Assembly: GCA_030141605.1 (NCBI GenBank) | Contig: JAQGDQ010000057.1 | Location: forward strand, 434,001 to 498,000 | Direction of reading: 5' to 3' | DNA length: 64,000 nucleotides | Source of the DNA: Tubiluchus corallicola | Taxonomy: Eukaryota > Priapulida > Priapulimorpha > Priapulimorphida > Tubiluchidae | In this document: positions 34,001-44,092 of the stretch, piece by piece | How the letters are laid out: the number at the start of each line of letters is the position of its first letter | Position numbering within the stretch: position 1 is the first letter of the stretch | Program-made: the position numbers and the translations under genes | Notes under the pieces: generated by a model | Databases searched by the model: none | What the model was told of the DNA's origin: nothing | Seen by the model: only the letters and a program-made list of their open reading frames with translations

Positions 34001-35190
34001 TGAGAAGGCAATCTGGGTGTGGAAAAATGGTAAAATTGATGTTAGTGGACCAGACTTGTATGCATATGGTGATTACATTAGCGGTCGAATTGTTGCCATT
34101 ACTGACATTTGCTACAGAGCCTTGTTAAAGATAGAGAACATAAAACGGCAAGATATGCAAACATACACGCTCATCTTAAACAATGGACTAATGGATGTTG
34201 ACTTCTCAGTAGAACTTAGTAAGTTGTTTGTTTGTTTATTTGCTATTTGCAGTAAGGGCTTTTTATGTTTTCAAATGTTTTGAAGCAGCTAAATTTAGTT
34301 AGTTGTCTTTCAAATGGCTTCTTTTCCATTGCAATAAAAAGATTTCAGGTCTTCACTTAATGATTTCATAATAGTAAGTAGGTCATAACATAAGAACTTG
34401 TTTTAGGAATGTAATTATAACTATGAAACTTTGGCCAGGATTTATATTAGGAGTTAGTCAGATATTTTGATTTTCAAAACCCATAAAAATGTCTCATCTA
34501 ACAATCACGCAGTGTCTTATGTAAGCCAGTACTGTTAAAGCTTACAAAAATTAACATTTTGTTGATAGCAAAAAATATATACAAAAAACATAAGTTTTCC
34601 AGACATGTTTCGTTATTAGCATGATATTAATGTATTAAATACTTAGTGATGAATAAACGAATGATTTTGGTTATATTGCACTAACATCTTCTGTGCATAA
34701 ATTTAAAATGTCAAACAAGAGTTCAGTAATTATGATTTTTTAATCTATTTTATTTATTTGTTTATTTTGTTGTTGCAATGTTCGGTAGAGAATGTTTTGC
34801 TAATCTTTTGATAAATCTGTTTCAGTAAGTTCATATGCTGGTATTTCATTGGGTCTGGTGTTTGGCATTGCTGCTCCATTAATAATCATCATGATTGTCC
34901 TTGTTGTCATTCATCAGACTAAAGTGAAACTCTTGAACTTTAATCTTTGTCAGCGAAGACAATTTGAAACATCGCAAAACTTTGTCTTATCCAAAGGGTT
35001 GTACTCAACAGTGTCGGCAGAATCTGAAGTTTCTGAAGTGACACAAACGAGTGAAAGTTCTTTTGAAAAGACCGACATATCCCAGAACGAACAAACTTCT
35101 GAAACAAAAATAAGTAACAGTTTATTTGAAGAGACCGACGTATCCGTGTCTGTGACAGATAGTGCAGAAAGTTTATCACCTGGGGACTGA
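24632..35190 (+). CDS. Immunoglobulin-superfamily single-pass membrane receptor (7 exons found, first exon uncertain)
   Basis: Exons 24632-25006, 25505-25645, 26723-26929, 28695-28958, 30357-30659, 33904-34218 and 34826-35190 total 1970 nt. They encode 655 residues beyond the missing signal exon. All junctions are phase 1, the Ig exon-shuffling phase. Order: V-like Ig (exon 1), Ig 2 split over exons 2 and 3, a canonical I-set Ig (exon 4), two Ig-like domains (exons 5 and 6), then a transmembrane helix and an 85-residue tail. Domains 1 to 3 keep the Cys-Trp-Cys core. The last two have Tyr-Thr-Leu where the second cysteine should be. The tail has a YSTV motif and Ser/Thr/Glu-rich repeats but no clear ITAM or ITIM. 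It is probably a cell-surface adhesion or recognition molecule; no named orthologue is recognised. Confidence 0.8.
25505..25645 (+). CDS. Ig receptor exon: Ig domain 2, first half
   Basis: Acceptor TGTAATAG, donor GTATTT, phase 1/1, 141 nt. Encodes GVTYIEVKLNDKV through ITCEAIGSRPRPNITWIFG, holding the first Cys and the Trp of a C2/I-type domain. The intron splits the domain just after the Trp strand. Confidence 0.8.
26723..26929 (+). CDS. Ig receptor exon: Ig domain 2, second half
   Basis: Acceptor ACACACAG, donor GTAAGT, phase 1/1, 207 nt. Contains FSYHFRGGQDGDDGEGLACM, where DGEGLACMV supplies the second Cys in place of the usual Y-x-C, then VEVHELVGP. Confidence 0.8.
27020..28022. mobile_element. 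Foldback element with about 200-base imperfect inverted ends (1.0 kb)
   Basis: Left TACTGTAAGCAAAATACG and right GGCATTTTGCTTATAGCATA are inverted copies. The match continues inwards through TTATGAAG, an exact 19-base GCACCTATAAGTAGTCAAG (27107 forward, 27930-27950 reversed), AGGTTYYRTAGTTCA and CCACTRGCATG. No coding content. It lies in the intron after 26929. A related end occurs at about 57762-57815. Confidence 0.65.
28695..28958 (+). CDS. Ig receptor exon: I-set Ig domain 3
   Basis: Acceptor TTGGTAG, donor GTAAGT, phase 1/1, 264 nt. A textbook domain in one exon: Cys in MELQCYVDA, Trp in YNWSGP, and LLDAGSYTCYAENEQGSASA. Confidence 0.88.
30357..30659 (+). CDS. Ig receptor exon: Ig-like domain 4
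   Basis: Acceptor ATATTCAG, donor GTAAGT, phase 1/1, 303 nt. CALRASFCVLDDITVVKWKQ gives the first Cys and the Trp. The end strand reads VTDYTLGIETE, with Leu where the second Cys is expected. Several N-glycosylation sequons (NHT, NSS). Confidence 0.72.
31590..32033 (+). pseudogene. hAT-family transposase C-terminal (dimerisation) relic
   Basis: The frame encodes IILASIAATSCCAERSFSAL, a TGA stop at 31866-31868, then RSKTYLRNTKGQARLANLAV and LNIEC, ending with a stop at 32031-32033. A-E-R-S-F-S-x-L...K-x-Y-L-R...R-L-x-x-L-A is the signature of the hAT C-terminal dimerisation domain. The internal stop could be a single CGA-to-TGA change. G-rich sequence at 31078-31100 may be part of the element's left side. 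It lies in the intron between 30659 and 33904. Confidence 0.75.
32569..32582 (+). repeat. Poly-C tract
   Basis: Fourteen consecutive C bases followed by AAATTCATGGACCCC. Confidence 0.95.
33904..34218 (+). CDS. Ig receptor exon: Ig-like domain 5, membrane-proximal
   Basis: Acceptor CAAACAG, donor GTAAGT, phase 1/1, 315 nt. DVVLKINFCCRPKFEKAIWV then WKNGKID gives the Cys and Trp. The end strand DMQTYTLILNNG has Tyr-Thr-Leu where Tyr-x-Cys is usual. The last residues lead to the membrane exon. Confidence 0.75.
34826..35190 (+). CDS. Ig receptor last exon: transmembrane helix and cytoplasmic tail
   Basis: Acceptor TGTTTCAG, phase 1 entry, stop TGA at 35188-35190. Hydrophobic helix at about 34834-34914 (ISLGLVFGIAAPLIIIMIVL), followed by basic HQTK and QRRQ. 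The tail carries a YSTV sorting-type motif and two related copies of S-x-F-E-(K/E)-T-D-(I/V)-S at about 35059 and 35122, with many Ser, Thr and Glu. Confidence 0.85.
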
Positions 35191-35870
35191 CGTTAATTGT
35201 ATTGCAATGTTTCCTGTTTGAGTGTGAATGCAGTGCATATCAAACTGTGTGAAAGGAGCAAAAAGAAGAAAGATGTTTTTAATCTTGTAGAATTCTTTGC
35301 CGATTTTAACAAGTAGATGTGTTCAAATCTCTTTTTGCTCTGGGAGTAATTTGAATAGTGGTGTTTGTATGAACAGTTTTTGTTGAGAAAAATAACTACA
35401 AGCGTGTCAGAAGGGTAATTACACTCATCTTAAATTCTTTACTATTTGTAACACAAGAAGTATACAGTTTATTGATTTATTATGTTTATTATTTATTTAA
35501 CAATATTGTCGCAAGTTTGCTAATTTTAGTATTTAATATTTATTTTTTGCTATTCACTTATTTTTATAAAAAAACTAGATGTTTTGGTGAGCCAGTGATC
35601 ATTGTCAATAGTACATCATTATGTCAATATGATATTTCCTTGGTTAAATCTAATTGTAAATTAAATCTGTGGAATTCTCTGCCAGGAACGTGTTTCCTAA
35701 AAACTGCAACCTCAGTCGATTCAAGAAGGATCTCAACAGCCGATATCTTCCATCACTAACAAATATGCAAATTAATTACATAAATTCTATTTCTCTAGAC
35801 TTGCATAATACTTATCTAATTTTTTTACTGTGGGTGATCCATTGGCCCTTTTTGAGTTTATTTTAATAAA
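35191..35870 (+). other. Probable 3' UTR of the Ig receptor
   Basis: AATAAA at 35865 is the first strong poly(A) hexamer after the stop. The interval contains a retrotransposon remnant (35580-35765), so the true end could be earlier. Confidence 0.35.
35580..35765 (+). pseudogene. Non-LTR retrotransposon C-terminal remnant
   Basis: Across two frames the translation gives NLWNSLPG then RNVFPKNCNLSRFKKDLNSR. The W-N-S-L-P...F...L motif is the tail common to LINE RT proteins. One frame change separates the halves, near 35680. Confidence 0.55.
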
Positions 35871-37990
35871 AAATATCATATTGACTACTCTGAACTCATT
35901 ATGGCACATGACTACTGAACAGTATTTCGTATCCTCAAAGAAATACCTTTTTTGCATTTGTTTACGAAACTTATTTGCTGTCAACACTATTTGACACATA
36001 AACTTGTAAACTTTAATATCGTTAAGAGGAGTATATCCATCATTACTTTAGTAATTGCCCATTTGCTTTTAAATTATTGCCTATTATTATTTATAAAACA
36101 TCCACACAACTTTCCAGAAGATTTAGACCAACATCATTAGTCAACTTTAGCTATCTTTAAAAGCGTCTGTAAAATACGATATTAAAAATATTTTTATAAA
36201 CTCAAATTTGCCAAAAACTATCATAGTACCATAGTAGAAATCTTATTTTATGTTATTGCTGTACATTTATGTTTTATAGTCAATTTAAAAACAGCTGAAG
36301 ATGATGAGCGTTATAACTCGACGTTCTGAGAAATTGTGTGATGCTTTTAATAAGTCATTTAAGGTTAAATGCCTGATATTGTGAATCATTTTTTGACGTT
36401 CCTATATTATTATTTTAGTTGCATTCATTTTCTGTACATTACTGTTTTCGTTGATCGTTAATTATGACAAAACTCATTCTTTCTGAAAATTTTATAACGA
36501 CTTTGATGTACTCACCTTCACAGCTGAAAATTTTAAATTCTTTACAACAAGAACAATATCTACTTCATAAACAACATGATGTGTTCAGTAGAAACATTGG
36601 ATTTTTCTATAAAAATTTAATGAAACTTACCGTATTGTGGATTGTTTATGAAATAGTAATGGCTATTTTTCTAATTCAACTCAGTCAGTTCTGTGATCAA
36701 GTTTTTATGAAAATAAAATGCATTTTGTGAATTTCAGTAATCTTTTTTTAATGAAGAAAACAAATTGTTTTGCGTTACATTATGACTGTAATCTCAAGTA
36801 TTTCAAGAGGTTTAGTCATTCCATCCCTCGTTATTTGCTATTACCATTCTGAGCATATTGTAGCATATTGTAATAGTCATATTGACCTGGTTCTCCTAGA
36901 AGAGAAAATACATTGTGCATATACATGCTTGTTCTAGTTCTTCACATTCTGTGTACATTGCAGAATTGAGAAAATATATTTATGTTTTTGTACATTATTG
37001 TTATTAACATATTGTATTATGAGAATAATGTAAATCATAGGAAATACACAATGTAACTACATGCCCTTTTGTTAACTCGTATTCTATATTGTACTGAATG
37101 TGATGTAGAATACAAAAAGAGTGTTATGTATGTACGTGTACTGTAAAACAAACATCAATATTAGGTTGTTGGCAAGTTCACAGCAAAAGTGGCTGTGAGT
37201 TACGAATCACCAATGTTCTATTCAGTTATTTAATTAATGGAATAAAAATGGGTAGAGTAGTGCAACTGATTTCTTAAACACCAGTTAGATGCTAGATAGT
37301 GACATATCCTCCATGAACGTTATGGAGTTCACTCTAAAACAGGCCTTATATAGCAAATGTTGGCTCCTTGTGCTGAGGTGAAGAAAGTTCTGTTTGGAAT
37401 TCTGTTTTAAAAACGTTTGAAAGGAAAACGACAGAATACGTCATTTTCTTTTCAAAACGAATAATTTTTAGTTCTTAATTGCTTCATTTTTGCACAACAT
37501 CTGAGCTGGATGCTATTTCTGTAAATTGAGGGAAGAAACAAAGAGACAAACTAATAATACTACTCATAAGTAGAGTAAAACAGATTTTTATGCAAAAAAA
37601 ATAATGAGGCTCCTCACACTGTTGTTCATCCACCAGCATGTTTTTGTGTAGCGTAAGTGAATCTAGGGCTGTAATTTGACACAAAGAAGAATCGAAATTA
37701 CTAACTCGTTTTTCTCATGCTACCAGATGTCATTAGACTTCTATTCTATAAGCTAGCCATTAAGCATCAGTGAGTGACTTAGACAACTGATTCAGAAACA
37801 AACATCGTTGTTTCTTAGCGCTTAAAAATCAACCCATTTGTGCCATTTTTACCGTGCTATTTTTACCTACATTCCCCTTAGGCAGCACTTATGCATATGG
37901 GGTATGATACTTATAATAGGCCTGTATGTATAACAATTGCAATAAAGAAATATATACGTATAATTCTAGTCACCTTGAATGAATAAAAGT
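35871..37990. other. Intergenic, nothing recognised
   Basis: AT-rich sequence with scattered AATAAA hexamers. The longest frame (36464-36730) is Leu/Ile/Phe-rich, has no domain features, and is probably chance. Confidence 0.4.
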
Positions 37991-38019
37991 CCCACATTTA
38001 AAAAAGGAAAGAGCACGAT

Positions 38020-38046
38020 GTTTCGATCATTGTAGTTCTTCCGGTG
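38020..38046 (-). repeat. Second degenerate hammerhead-like motif
   Basis: The minus strand reads CACCGGAAGAACTACAATGA then TCGAAACATCG. Against CTGATGAA - stem II - GAAAC, the GAAAC box is intact, the first box is badly eroded, and the loop TACAAT resembles that of the 5.1 kb site (TACAGT). Confidence 0.2.
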
Positions 38047-38705
38047 AAGAACATAAAAAGAAAAAAATTAAAGAAATTACTAAAACCACTAAACTAATTT
38101 TTTGGGGAGTTTTTTTTTATTTTATATTATTAACATAAACGGGATATCACACTAAAAAGCTTACAATCAGTAGAAAAAAACAGAAATAAAGTAGATAAAA
38201 ACACAACTAGTTTGAAACCCAAAATGCGTAAAATCACTAGCCACAGTTGCAAAACATTATAATTGTTAGTTTCTGTTGTACACGCTGTTTTGTAATGAGT
38301 GCCGAATCTGCAGGTACACTACAGTACCACGAACGTTCAAATTGAGGAACGGGAGAAGTTGCCGCTCATAAAGACATTTGAGTTCGATTTCACTATTTGA
38401 TGGTTTTTATATGCATATAAATGACTGGGATTTAGGCATTTCGCATTTGACAGTACTGTAGGTATAATAATAATAAGCAAGATTATAAATTTTACTCAAC
38501 TTTGTAAACATTCATCAAAACTAGTAATTAAATCAAAACACAGAAATTAATATTAAACACAAAAAACGTCGAATATAATGATGTAAAGACATCAAATATA
38601 AAGACATCTTTACCTGTAAAACAGGTAGAACAATATGGCTCACGTATTACATATTACGTTCCTTTTCACTCTCGGGGATTTGTAATTTCTATTTGAATTT
38701 CGGTT

Positions 38706-38711
38706 TTTATT
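38706..38711 (-). other. Poly(A) signal for the 471-residue gene
   Basis: AATAAA on the minus strand, about 265 bases past the stop at 38976. Confidence 0.4.
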
Positions 38712-38975
38712 CAATTGTTCAGTGCCTCTACTCAATAGTGTAATAACTCCCTTCGGCCTTAATGCAAGTCCTTAAACGATTAAACTTTGACAAAAACTTT
38801 TTAGAAATATAATACCAATAATAAAATTTTAGGATTAAAAGATTGGCGTTGTAACAACAGTTACAGTATGCGGCATTCCATCAGTGCCATTACTACAGCA
38901 GATTAGTTGGCTCATACATGCTATTCAGGTTGTTTCTCTGACTGCCCAATACTATAGGCCTATATATAGTACCAC

Positions 38976-40391
38976 CTAAATGAAGTAAAAGTGTTTGATT
39001 AATTGTCCATATTGCTCAATTTTAACTTCAAGAGTATGCGTAATGTTATCTAACAGCATTTGAAGTGAAGTATCGTCTACGACATCTTTCTCGTTTTCTT
39101 CCAGCAAATTCGTGTACATCATTTGTCTTATTTCAGTTTCTTGTCTGAAATGGAAACACATGTGCAGTAACTCGCTATAAAGGACTCGATAGTATTCATT
39201 TTCGTCCTTTACTCTTCTTTCGCAATCTTCAGCATCAAGTGGATTTACCAGGCCTACTGAAGCATCACATATTTCAGATTCTTTGTCGCTTAATTTTAAT
39301 TCAGATTCCCTGCTGCCATCTCCTCTATCAGAAATATCAGAGTTTACAGGCACTTTGGAAAATACCTCATGGACGTCATCTGTTCCTTTGCAGTCCCCTT
39401 TCACGATACTTGAGCTATGCTTGTTTATTGCAGCTGCCTGTTCTGGTAATCCATCCCTTATCTTGTTATTTTGCTGGGATATAGTTGCATCGGTAGTTTC
39501 TGTGAACTGTGTGCTGTCAGTTTCTGGTAGCTTATAGCTGTGTTCTTCCATTATTTTGGCAACATTTTCTGCAACAGTCTTATTAGCATCTGATAAAGTG
39601 ACATTTGCTATCGCTTTATTGGTTGCATTTTTCCCTAAATCAGTTATCGTTTTTTCCAAGCATCCTTCTTTGATCGCATTTTCTCCAGTATTTTGCGTCA
39701 CATCTTCCTTCTCTGCTTTATCAAGAGCTTTTTCGCATTTTTCTTGGTTTTTAATTTTCACTTCTCTTAAACCTTCAACAAGTTCACTTTCTGACCTTTC
39801 ATCCATGACAATATTTTCGTCATTGCTTTCTATCACATCCTTTATAATGTCTTGCATGCATTTATTTGTTGAGTCATTTGAATTCTCCCACGTTCTGTTA
39901 GTGTTAAATGTATCCTCAAAGTCAGATTCCTCAGATTCAGAACTCGTTTCATCCATGAATTCGTCCAAGCCAAGTACAACAATCTGCTTCTTTATCAGTG
40001 CCAACTCAACCTCTCTTGTTAAGTCTGCACTTAAAAATTGGCGTTCTTTCTCTGCTACTATTTTCTGTCGTTCGTTTTGTGGTATTTCATTCCAATTTTC
40101 CATGTCTACCAACTCTTTCTCTCGCCCAAGATGGTCTTTGGCCATCTGCACCACTAGCACGTGAAGCTCAAGGTGGCGATCTAAATATTCCATATCTGCT
40201 AGAACTCTCTTGATTTTTTTCGCGGCGTCTGTATCTTTACATCGTGCTTCATTTTTGATATCAGTGTTTTTGCATGCTTCTTGTTTTCCATTTTTAACAT
40301 CGTCAAAAACAATGGCTTCGCATATTCTCGTTTTTCCAGCTGATGTCAGGTCAAATTTGTCTGCACTATTAGTACTAAATGATGACGACAT
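38976..40391 (-). CDS. Uncharacterised acidic helical protein, 471 aa, single exon
   Basis: An uninterrupted frame of 472 codons in an AT-rich genome, with a good start context (AAGATGT, A at -3) at 40391-40389, so it is a real or very recently real gene. Residues about 58-145 are strongly helical and charged (MEYLDRHLELHVLVVQMAKD, LTREVELALIKKQIVV). The middle, about 150-390, is acidic and low-complexity, with runs such as ETSSESEESDFEDTF. The last 80 residues (YYRVLYSELLHMCFHFRQET to the end) are again helical. There is no signal peptide or membrane helix, so it is probably cytosolic or nuclear. I recognise no family. A single exon among multi-exon neighbours allows an old retrocopy, but the intact frame argues it is used. 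The long antisense frame at 39556-40164 is its shadow. Confidence 0.75.
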   Translation of the reverse strand: MSSSFSTNSADKFDLTSAGKTRICEAIVFDDVKNGKQEACKNTDIKNEARCKDTDAAKKIKRVLADMEYLDRHLELHVLVVQMAKDHLGREKELVDMENWNEIPQNERQKIVAEKERQFLSADLTREVELALIKKQIVVLGLDEFMDETSSESEESDFEDTFNTNRTWENSNDSTNKCMQDIIKDVIESNDENIVMDERSESELVEGLREVKIKNQEKCEKALDKAEKEDVTQNTGENAIKEGCLEKTITDLGKNATNKAIANVTLSDANKTVAENVAKIMEEHSYKLPETDSTQFTETTDATISQQNNKIRDGLPEQAAAINKHSSSIVKGDCKGTDDVHEVFSKVPVNSDISDRGDGSRESELKLSDKESEICDASVGLVNPLDAEDCERRVKDENEYYRVLYSELLHMCFHFRQETEIRQMMYTNLLEENEKDVVDDTSLQMLLDNITHTLEVKIEQYGQLIKHFYFI

Positions 40392-40667
40392 CTTAAAGTA
40401 ATTTTCTTGGTTAAACTAGTGTTACAACCTTTAGATAATGAATAACAGAAGTTCCCGGAGCTAAAGACTTTGCAATCGCAACGTTTGCGTTCTAAATCAA
40501 ATTCTGCAGTTCTATTTCAATTTTCCAAACAAACAATGCAGCTTTGCTGACTTTATATACATTATCTTTTGATTGAACGGGTAGATTCATTTTTATTCTG
40601 CATGCAATCAAATTTAGGCCATGTATGTAAAAAGCAAATTTGTTCAATTTTGGTCGAGCGTACGTGA

Positions 40668-40900
40668 CCATACGTTTTTGACGTGAGATTATTAGAAGAT
40701 GTTCCTGTCGATATGGAACTGGCCAAATTATGTGATAAAATTCTTGATTCGTCTGGATCTAGGTAACCTACAAAACCTTGAGGACAATCAATCCTCACTT
40801 AGAAGCAGATAAGGTCTACCCAAACCGTTCTAAATTCTACCTACCTAAATTCACTGTTAAAGTTTTTGAAGTAGAAAGACTTGAATTAGGAGAAAAGTAG
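40668..40900 (+). pseudogene. Coding-like fragment of unknown origin with one frame change
   Basis: Frame 1 from 40674 gives VFDVRLLEDVPVDMELAKLC and DKILDSSGSR, then a stop. In another frame from 40769 comes TYKTLRTINPHLEADKVYPN then RSKFYLPKFTVKVFEVERLE, ending at TAG 40898. Both halves look like real protein and fit end to end. A GTAACC at the break could be a donor, but no acceptor follows. It may be a decayed gene or transposon piece; no family recognised. Confidence 0.3.
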
Positions 40901-41059
40901 TAAGTTTAAATTATTGAAACCGCCATTCAGGACATTGTTGTAACGAGCTTTGCCCAGTCAAGTTATTGAATAAATATCTTTTCTTATCCTGTTTCTTATC
41001 TCACCTTATGACTTGTTTTTACCAGATCCTGCTTGTTCTTTCACTTTCTTATCGAAAGA

Positions 41060-41475
41060 GGGGGATGGAATAAATTACTCAGAGAGGAGCCGCCTCTGTG
41101 TTTGCAGAAGAGACGTGCAGGATGAAGAACACATAATACTGTGTCTTTGTGTGAAAAGTGAATATTTTAGAGAACTTTAAACAGAGAGTGTTTTAACATT
41201 TTCAGTGATCACATTTTTGTATAACTAACCCAACTTGCTCTTTTTGAAATTATTTGTAACTATTGTGAAAAGACTGCCACTAGTCAATAAATCTACTGCT
41301 ACTACTAACTTTTCGTCCAGTTACCTGTAGTTTCTTTAATTTCCATTTTATGGGTTCTCGTCTCTTAAATATCAGTCATTTGTATGTTTTGTAACTTTCC
41401 AGCTGTTTAGCTGTATTTGTTTTAATTTATATTTTATATGGACCTCGAGTCCAAAAAAATAAATAAAATAAAAAC
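41060..41475 (+). mobile_element. Non-LTR retrotransposon 3' end
   Basis: Encodes CRRDVQDEEHIILCLCVKSE, a Cys/His knuckle-like LINE C-terminus, then a stop. About 250 bases later comes ATGGACCTCGAGTCCAAAAA followed by AATAAATAAAATAAA, a 3' tail typical of such elements. Confidence 0.55.
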
Positions 41476-41479
41476 AAAA

Positions 41480-43210
41480 AGTAAGAATCACGTAAAACTA
41501 AAAAATATGTAATAAAACGTATTTAGAATTAGACAAAATAAAGTTAGTTTAATTTTGAACTTAATTTTTTTTATTAGTTGCAACCATTTTAAGTTCGCGT
41601 TGTTGTTTCTTCATATTTGGTTTATTTCAAGGAATGGTATTACTGTATAATTATTTTGCTCCAATCTTTAAATCAAATCAAGTCAAACTTTATTTCAAGT
41701 CGTGTTTTACATAAACATAAAACACTAGCTCCCAAAAGCACATTTCATATCACAAATGTGTATGTACACGCACAGTATAATAAAAACCATAAAATTATCA
41801 ATTAGCGCGTCATGCAGTACATTTATATTCATCATCTTTCCAAGTTTACGTATTTTGAAACATATCATAACTAGATGCATTTCGTATATTGTTTGCCAAT
41901 TTTTTTCTCAAACTGCAGCAGAATATCAGAAAGATGTTAAAGCGTATTTAGTATATTTGACCCGGGGTACTTTTTAAATTCTTCCATATAGTACCTAGAT
42001 TCTTTAATTGCTACAAGATCATGTAAGTAGCTAGTTCACAGCATCTTTGCTGATTTACATGTTAAATTTTATGTTGGATATGTTATAATGTTAAAGGAGG
42101 AGTTAAAAAATATTAAAATATATCTGAACAAACTCCATACAAAGTTATATTAATTTGCATTACTGCTTAGCTGTTTGCATGACACATGACACCGTAATGG
42201 AAAATAAATTCTGAATAATTTAAAATGTTCGCGCCATCTGGTCACTGTTTCACTATCCCAGTGTGCACTGAAAGAACACCACTGGTTCACCAGAAACATA
42301 TTATTGACGAGATCAAGGTTACTTATGCTATTCTTAGTTTGCGAAGTCATACAAAGTCACTAGAGTGCTACGAATGCTTTGATTATTTTTTTCGAATTTT
42401 ACCCAAAGTCCTCTAAATTTGTTTCAAACGAATTATCGTTAAAATAGTTGTAACTAAGGTCATCCCGAGTTTAAATTTCTAGCGTTACTCCTAATACAAG
42501 TTCTGCGGGCAATAAGACAGCGCAGTATAGGTGAAACACACTTTCAAGGCAAATAATTTCCTTTATGTAAGAGTAGTGTTTTCTTGTGCTTCAATATGAA
42601 ATTACTTTCATGAACTGAAAAAATCTCAAAGTTAAAAAACAAAGAAAAGAATACTTTATCTTTATTTTTAAGAAAAGGTGCAAATAAATTACTAATGTTA
42701 ATCAATAATGAAAATAATAAAACGCAGTATCAAAAACGCAGCAGCAAACTAAATAAAAAACACAACACTCTGTTCTGTGACAATGGCATTGATTTTATAC
42801 TTCTGTGATTCTTCCCTGTGTCCTCTAATTAATGGTGTAAATTCATGGAATAAACCCAAACCTATCAGTTTATAAACAAGTCTGACAAAAAGGTTGGTAT
42901 CTGCATCCTTCACAGCACAGCATGTATACATATTTACACCAAACGTTCATGAGTACATCATTAAGATATGTACATTACAAGATATACAATGTTTACATAT
43001 TTACAAAAATTAAAGAAAGTAGTCAAGTTAAACTTGACTACTATGGTCTATTTATGATACGTTAATGGCACTCAGTTTTTTAATTAATTAGTAACGGTAC
43101 AATTTTATCGTCTAAAAGGCGAGAAAACGCCTAAAATTAGTAATATAGTTTTGTACATATTCAAAAATTTTAACAAGTTAATTCATAACCTAACTGTTCA
43201 TCTGTCCGTA
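41480..43210. other. Intergenic, nothing recognised
   Basis: AT-rich. A TTTATTTCAAGTCGTG at about 41688 could be a minus-strand retroelement tail. A perfect 11-base inverted repeat with one central base lies at 43019-43041. No genes seen. Confidence 0.4.
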
Positions 43211-43490
43211 CTTCACTAGTAGATAGGATTATAATGTATTTGTAACCTATCTAATCTCTTTACAGTAGCAATCATCAGAGAATCTTGTACCCTATTTGTT
43301 TTCATGTTAGTATAAACGCGGTATGATCCTAAATTATACACACTCGCGCTCCAATTTACATACAAACAAATAGTATATGCACGGGGCATAGTGCAAAGTA
43401 GATACAACAGCATGTATGTTTATAACTCCTTATGGTGACTTACAGACAGAAGTAATTTTATGTGGTTTAAGTAAGCTCACTTTTTGGACA

Positions 43491-44092
43491 ATGAAAACAT
43501 CGACGGAGAAAAGTGGAATACATTTGTCGTGGTGTCAAGTTATCGTGTTGTTGTTTATTTTCATCAGCATTACAGTGACAATTGGTCTCATCGTGGGTCT
43601 AACGGAAACGGGCTGCAAAAGTAAAGACGACATCGTTGTACAGCCCGAGTTTAAACGATACGATTATCCGATTCTACCACAAACCCTGCTGCCTGTGCAC
43701 TATGATGTCAGTATTCAGCCTTATTTGGACACGGGCTCTCCAAGCGCAGACTTCACGTTTACAGGTGAGGTAGACGTTATTGTGCAATGTCAGGCGGAGA
43801 CAAACAGAATATTTCTAAACCTGAGAAATTTAACTGTGGATGAAACTAGCGTCTCGGTAAGAGAATTGGGCGATTATACGTCACCACGGGGGGTTGGCTA
43901 CGCAACCAAGGCCTACGTTGAGGCGCACAGTACCGAGTATGACGTCAAAAACGAATTTTACATCATTAATTTGTGGAATAAGTTAAAAGTGGGTAAGAAA
44001 TACGGTGTTTACATGCAGTTCATTGGTTGGCTGAAGGACGACCTGAGAGGATTCTACAGAAGCAAATATACAACAAAAGATGGGGACGTGAG
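43491..44092 (+). CDS. Aminopeptidase exon 1: cytosolic tail, signal anchor, N-terminal domain
   Basis: Residues 1-200, donor GTAAGA in phase 2. Includes the anchor [20 protein letters not shown], the family opening [20 protein letters not shown], and [11 protein letters not shown] of the saddle domain. ATG at 43491; an in-frame ATG at 43416 would add 25 residues in a poor start context. Confidence 0.9.

Noticed and set aside
36464-36730. 88-codon frame downstream of the Ig receptor
   Set aside because: Leu/Ile/Phe/Lys-rich from AT bias, with no domain, signal or splice evidence.
39556-40164. Plus-strand 202-codon frame antisense to the 471-residue gene
   Set aside because: Its Ser/Phe-rich composition is the expected mirror of an acidic, Lys/Glu-rich coding strand. 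The minus frame is longer, has a good start context and a poly(A) signal.
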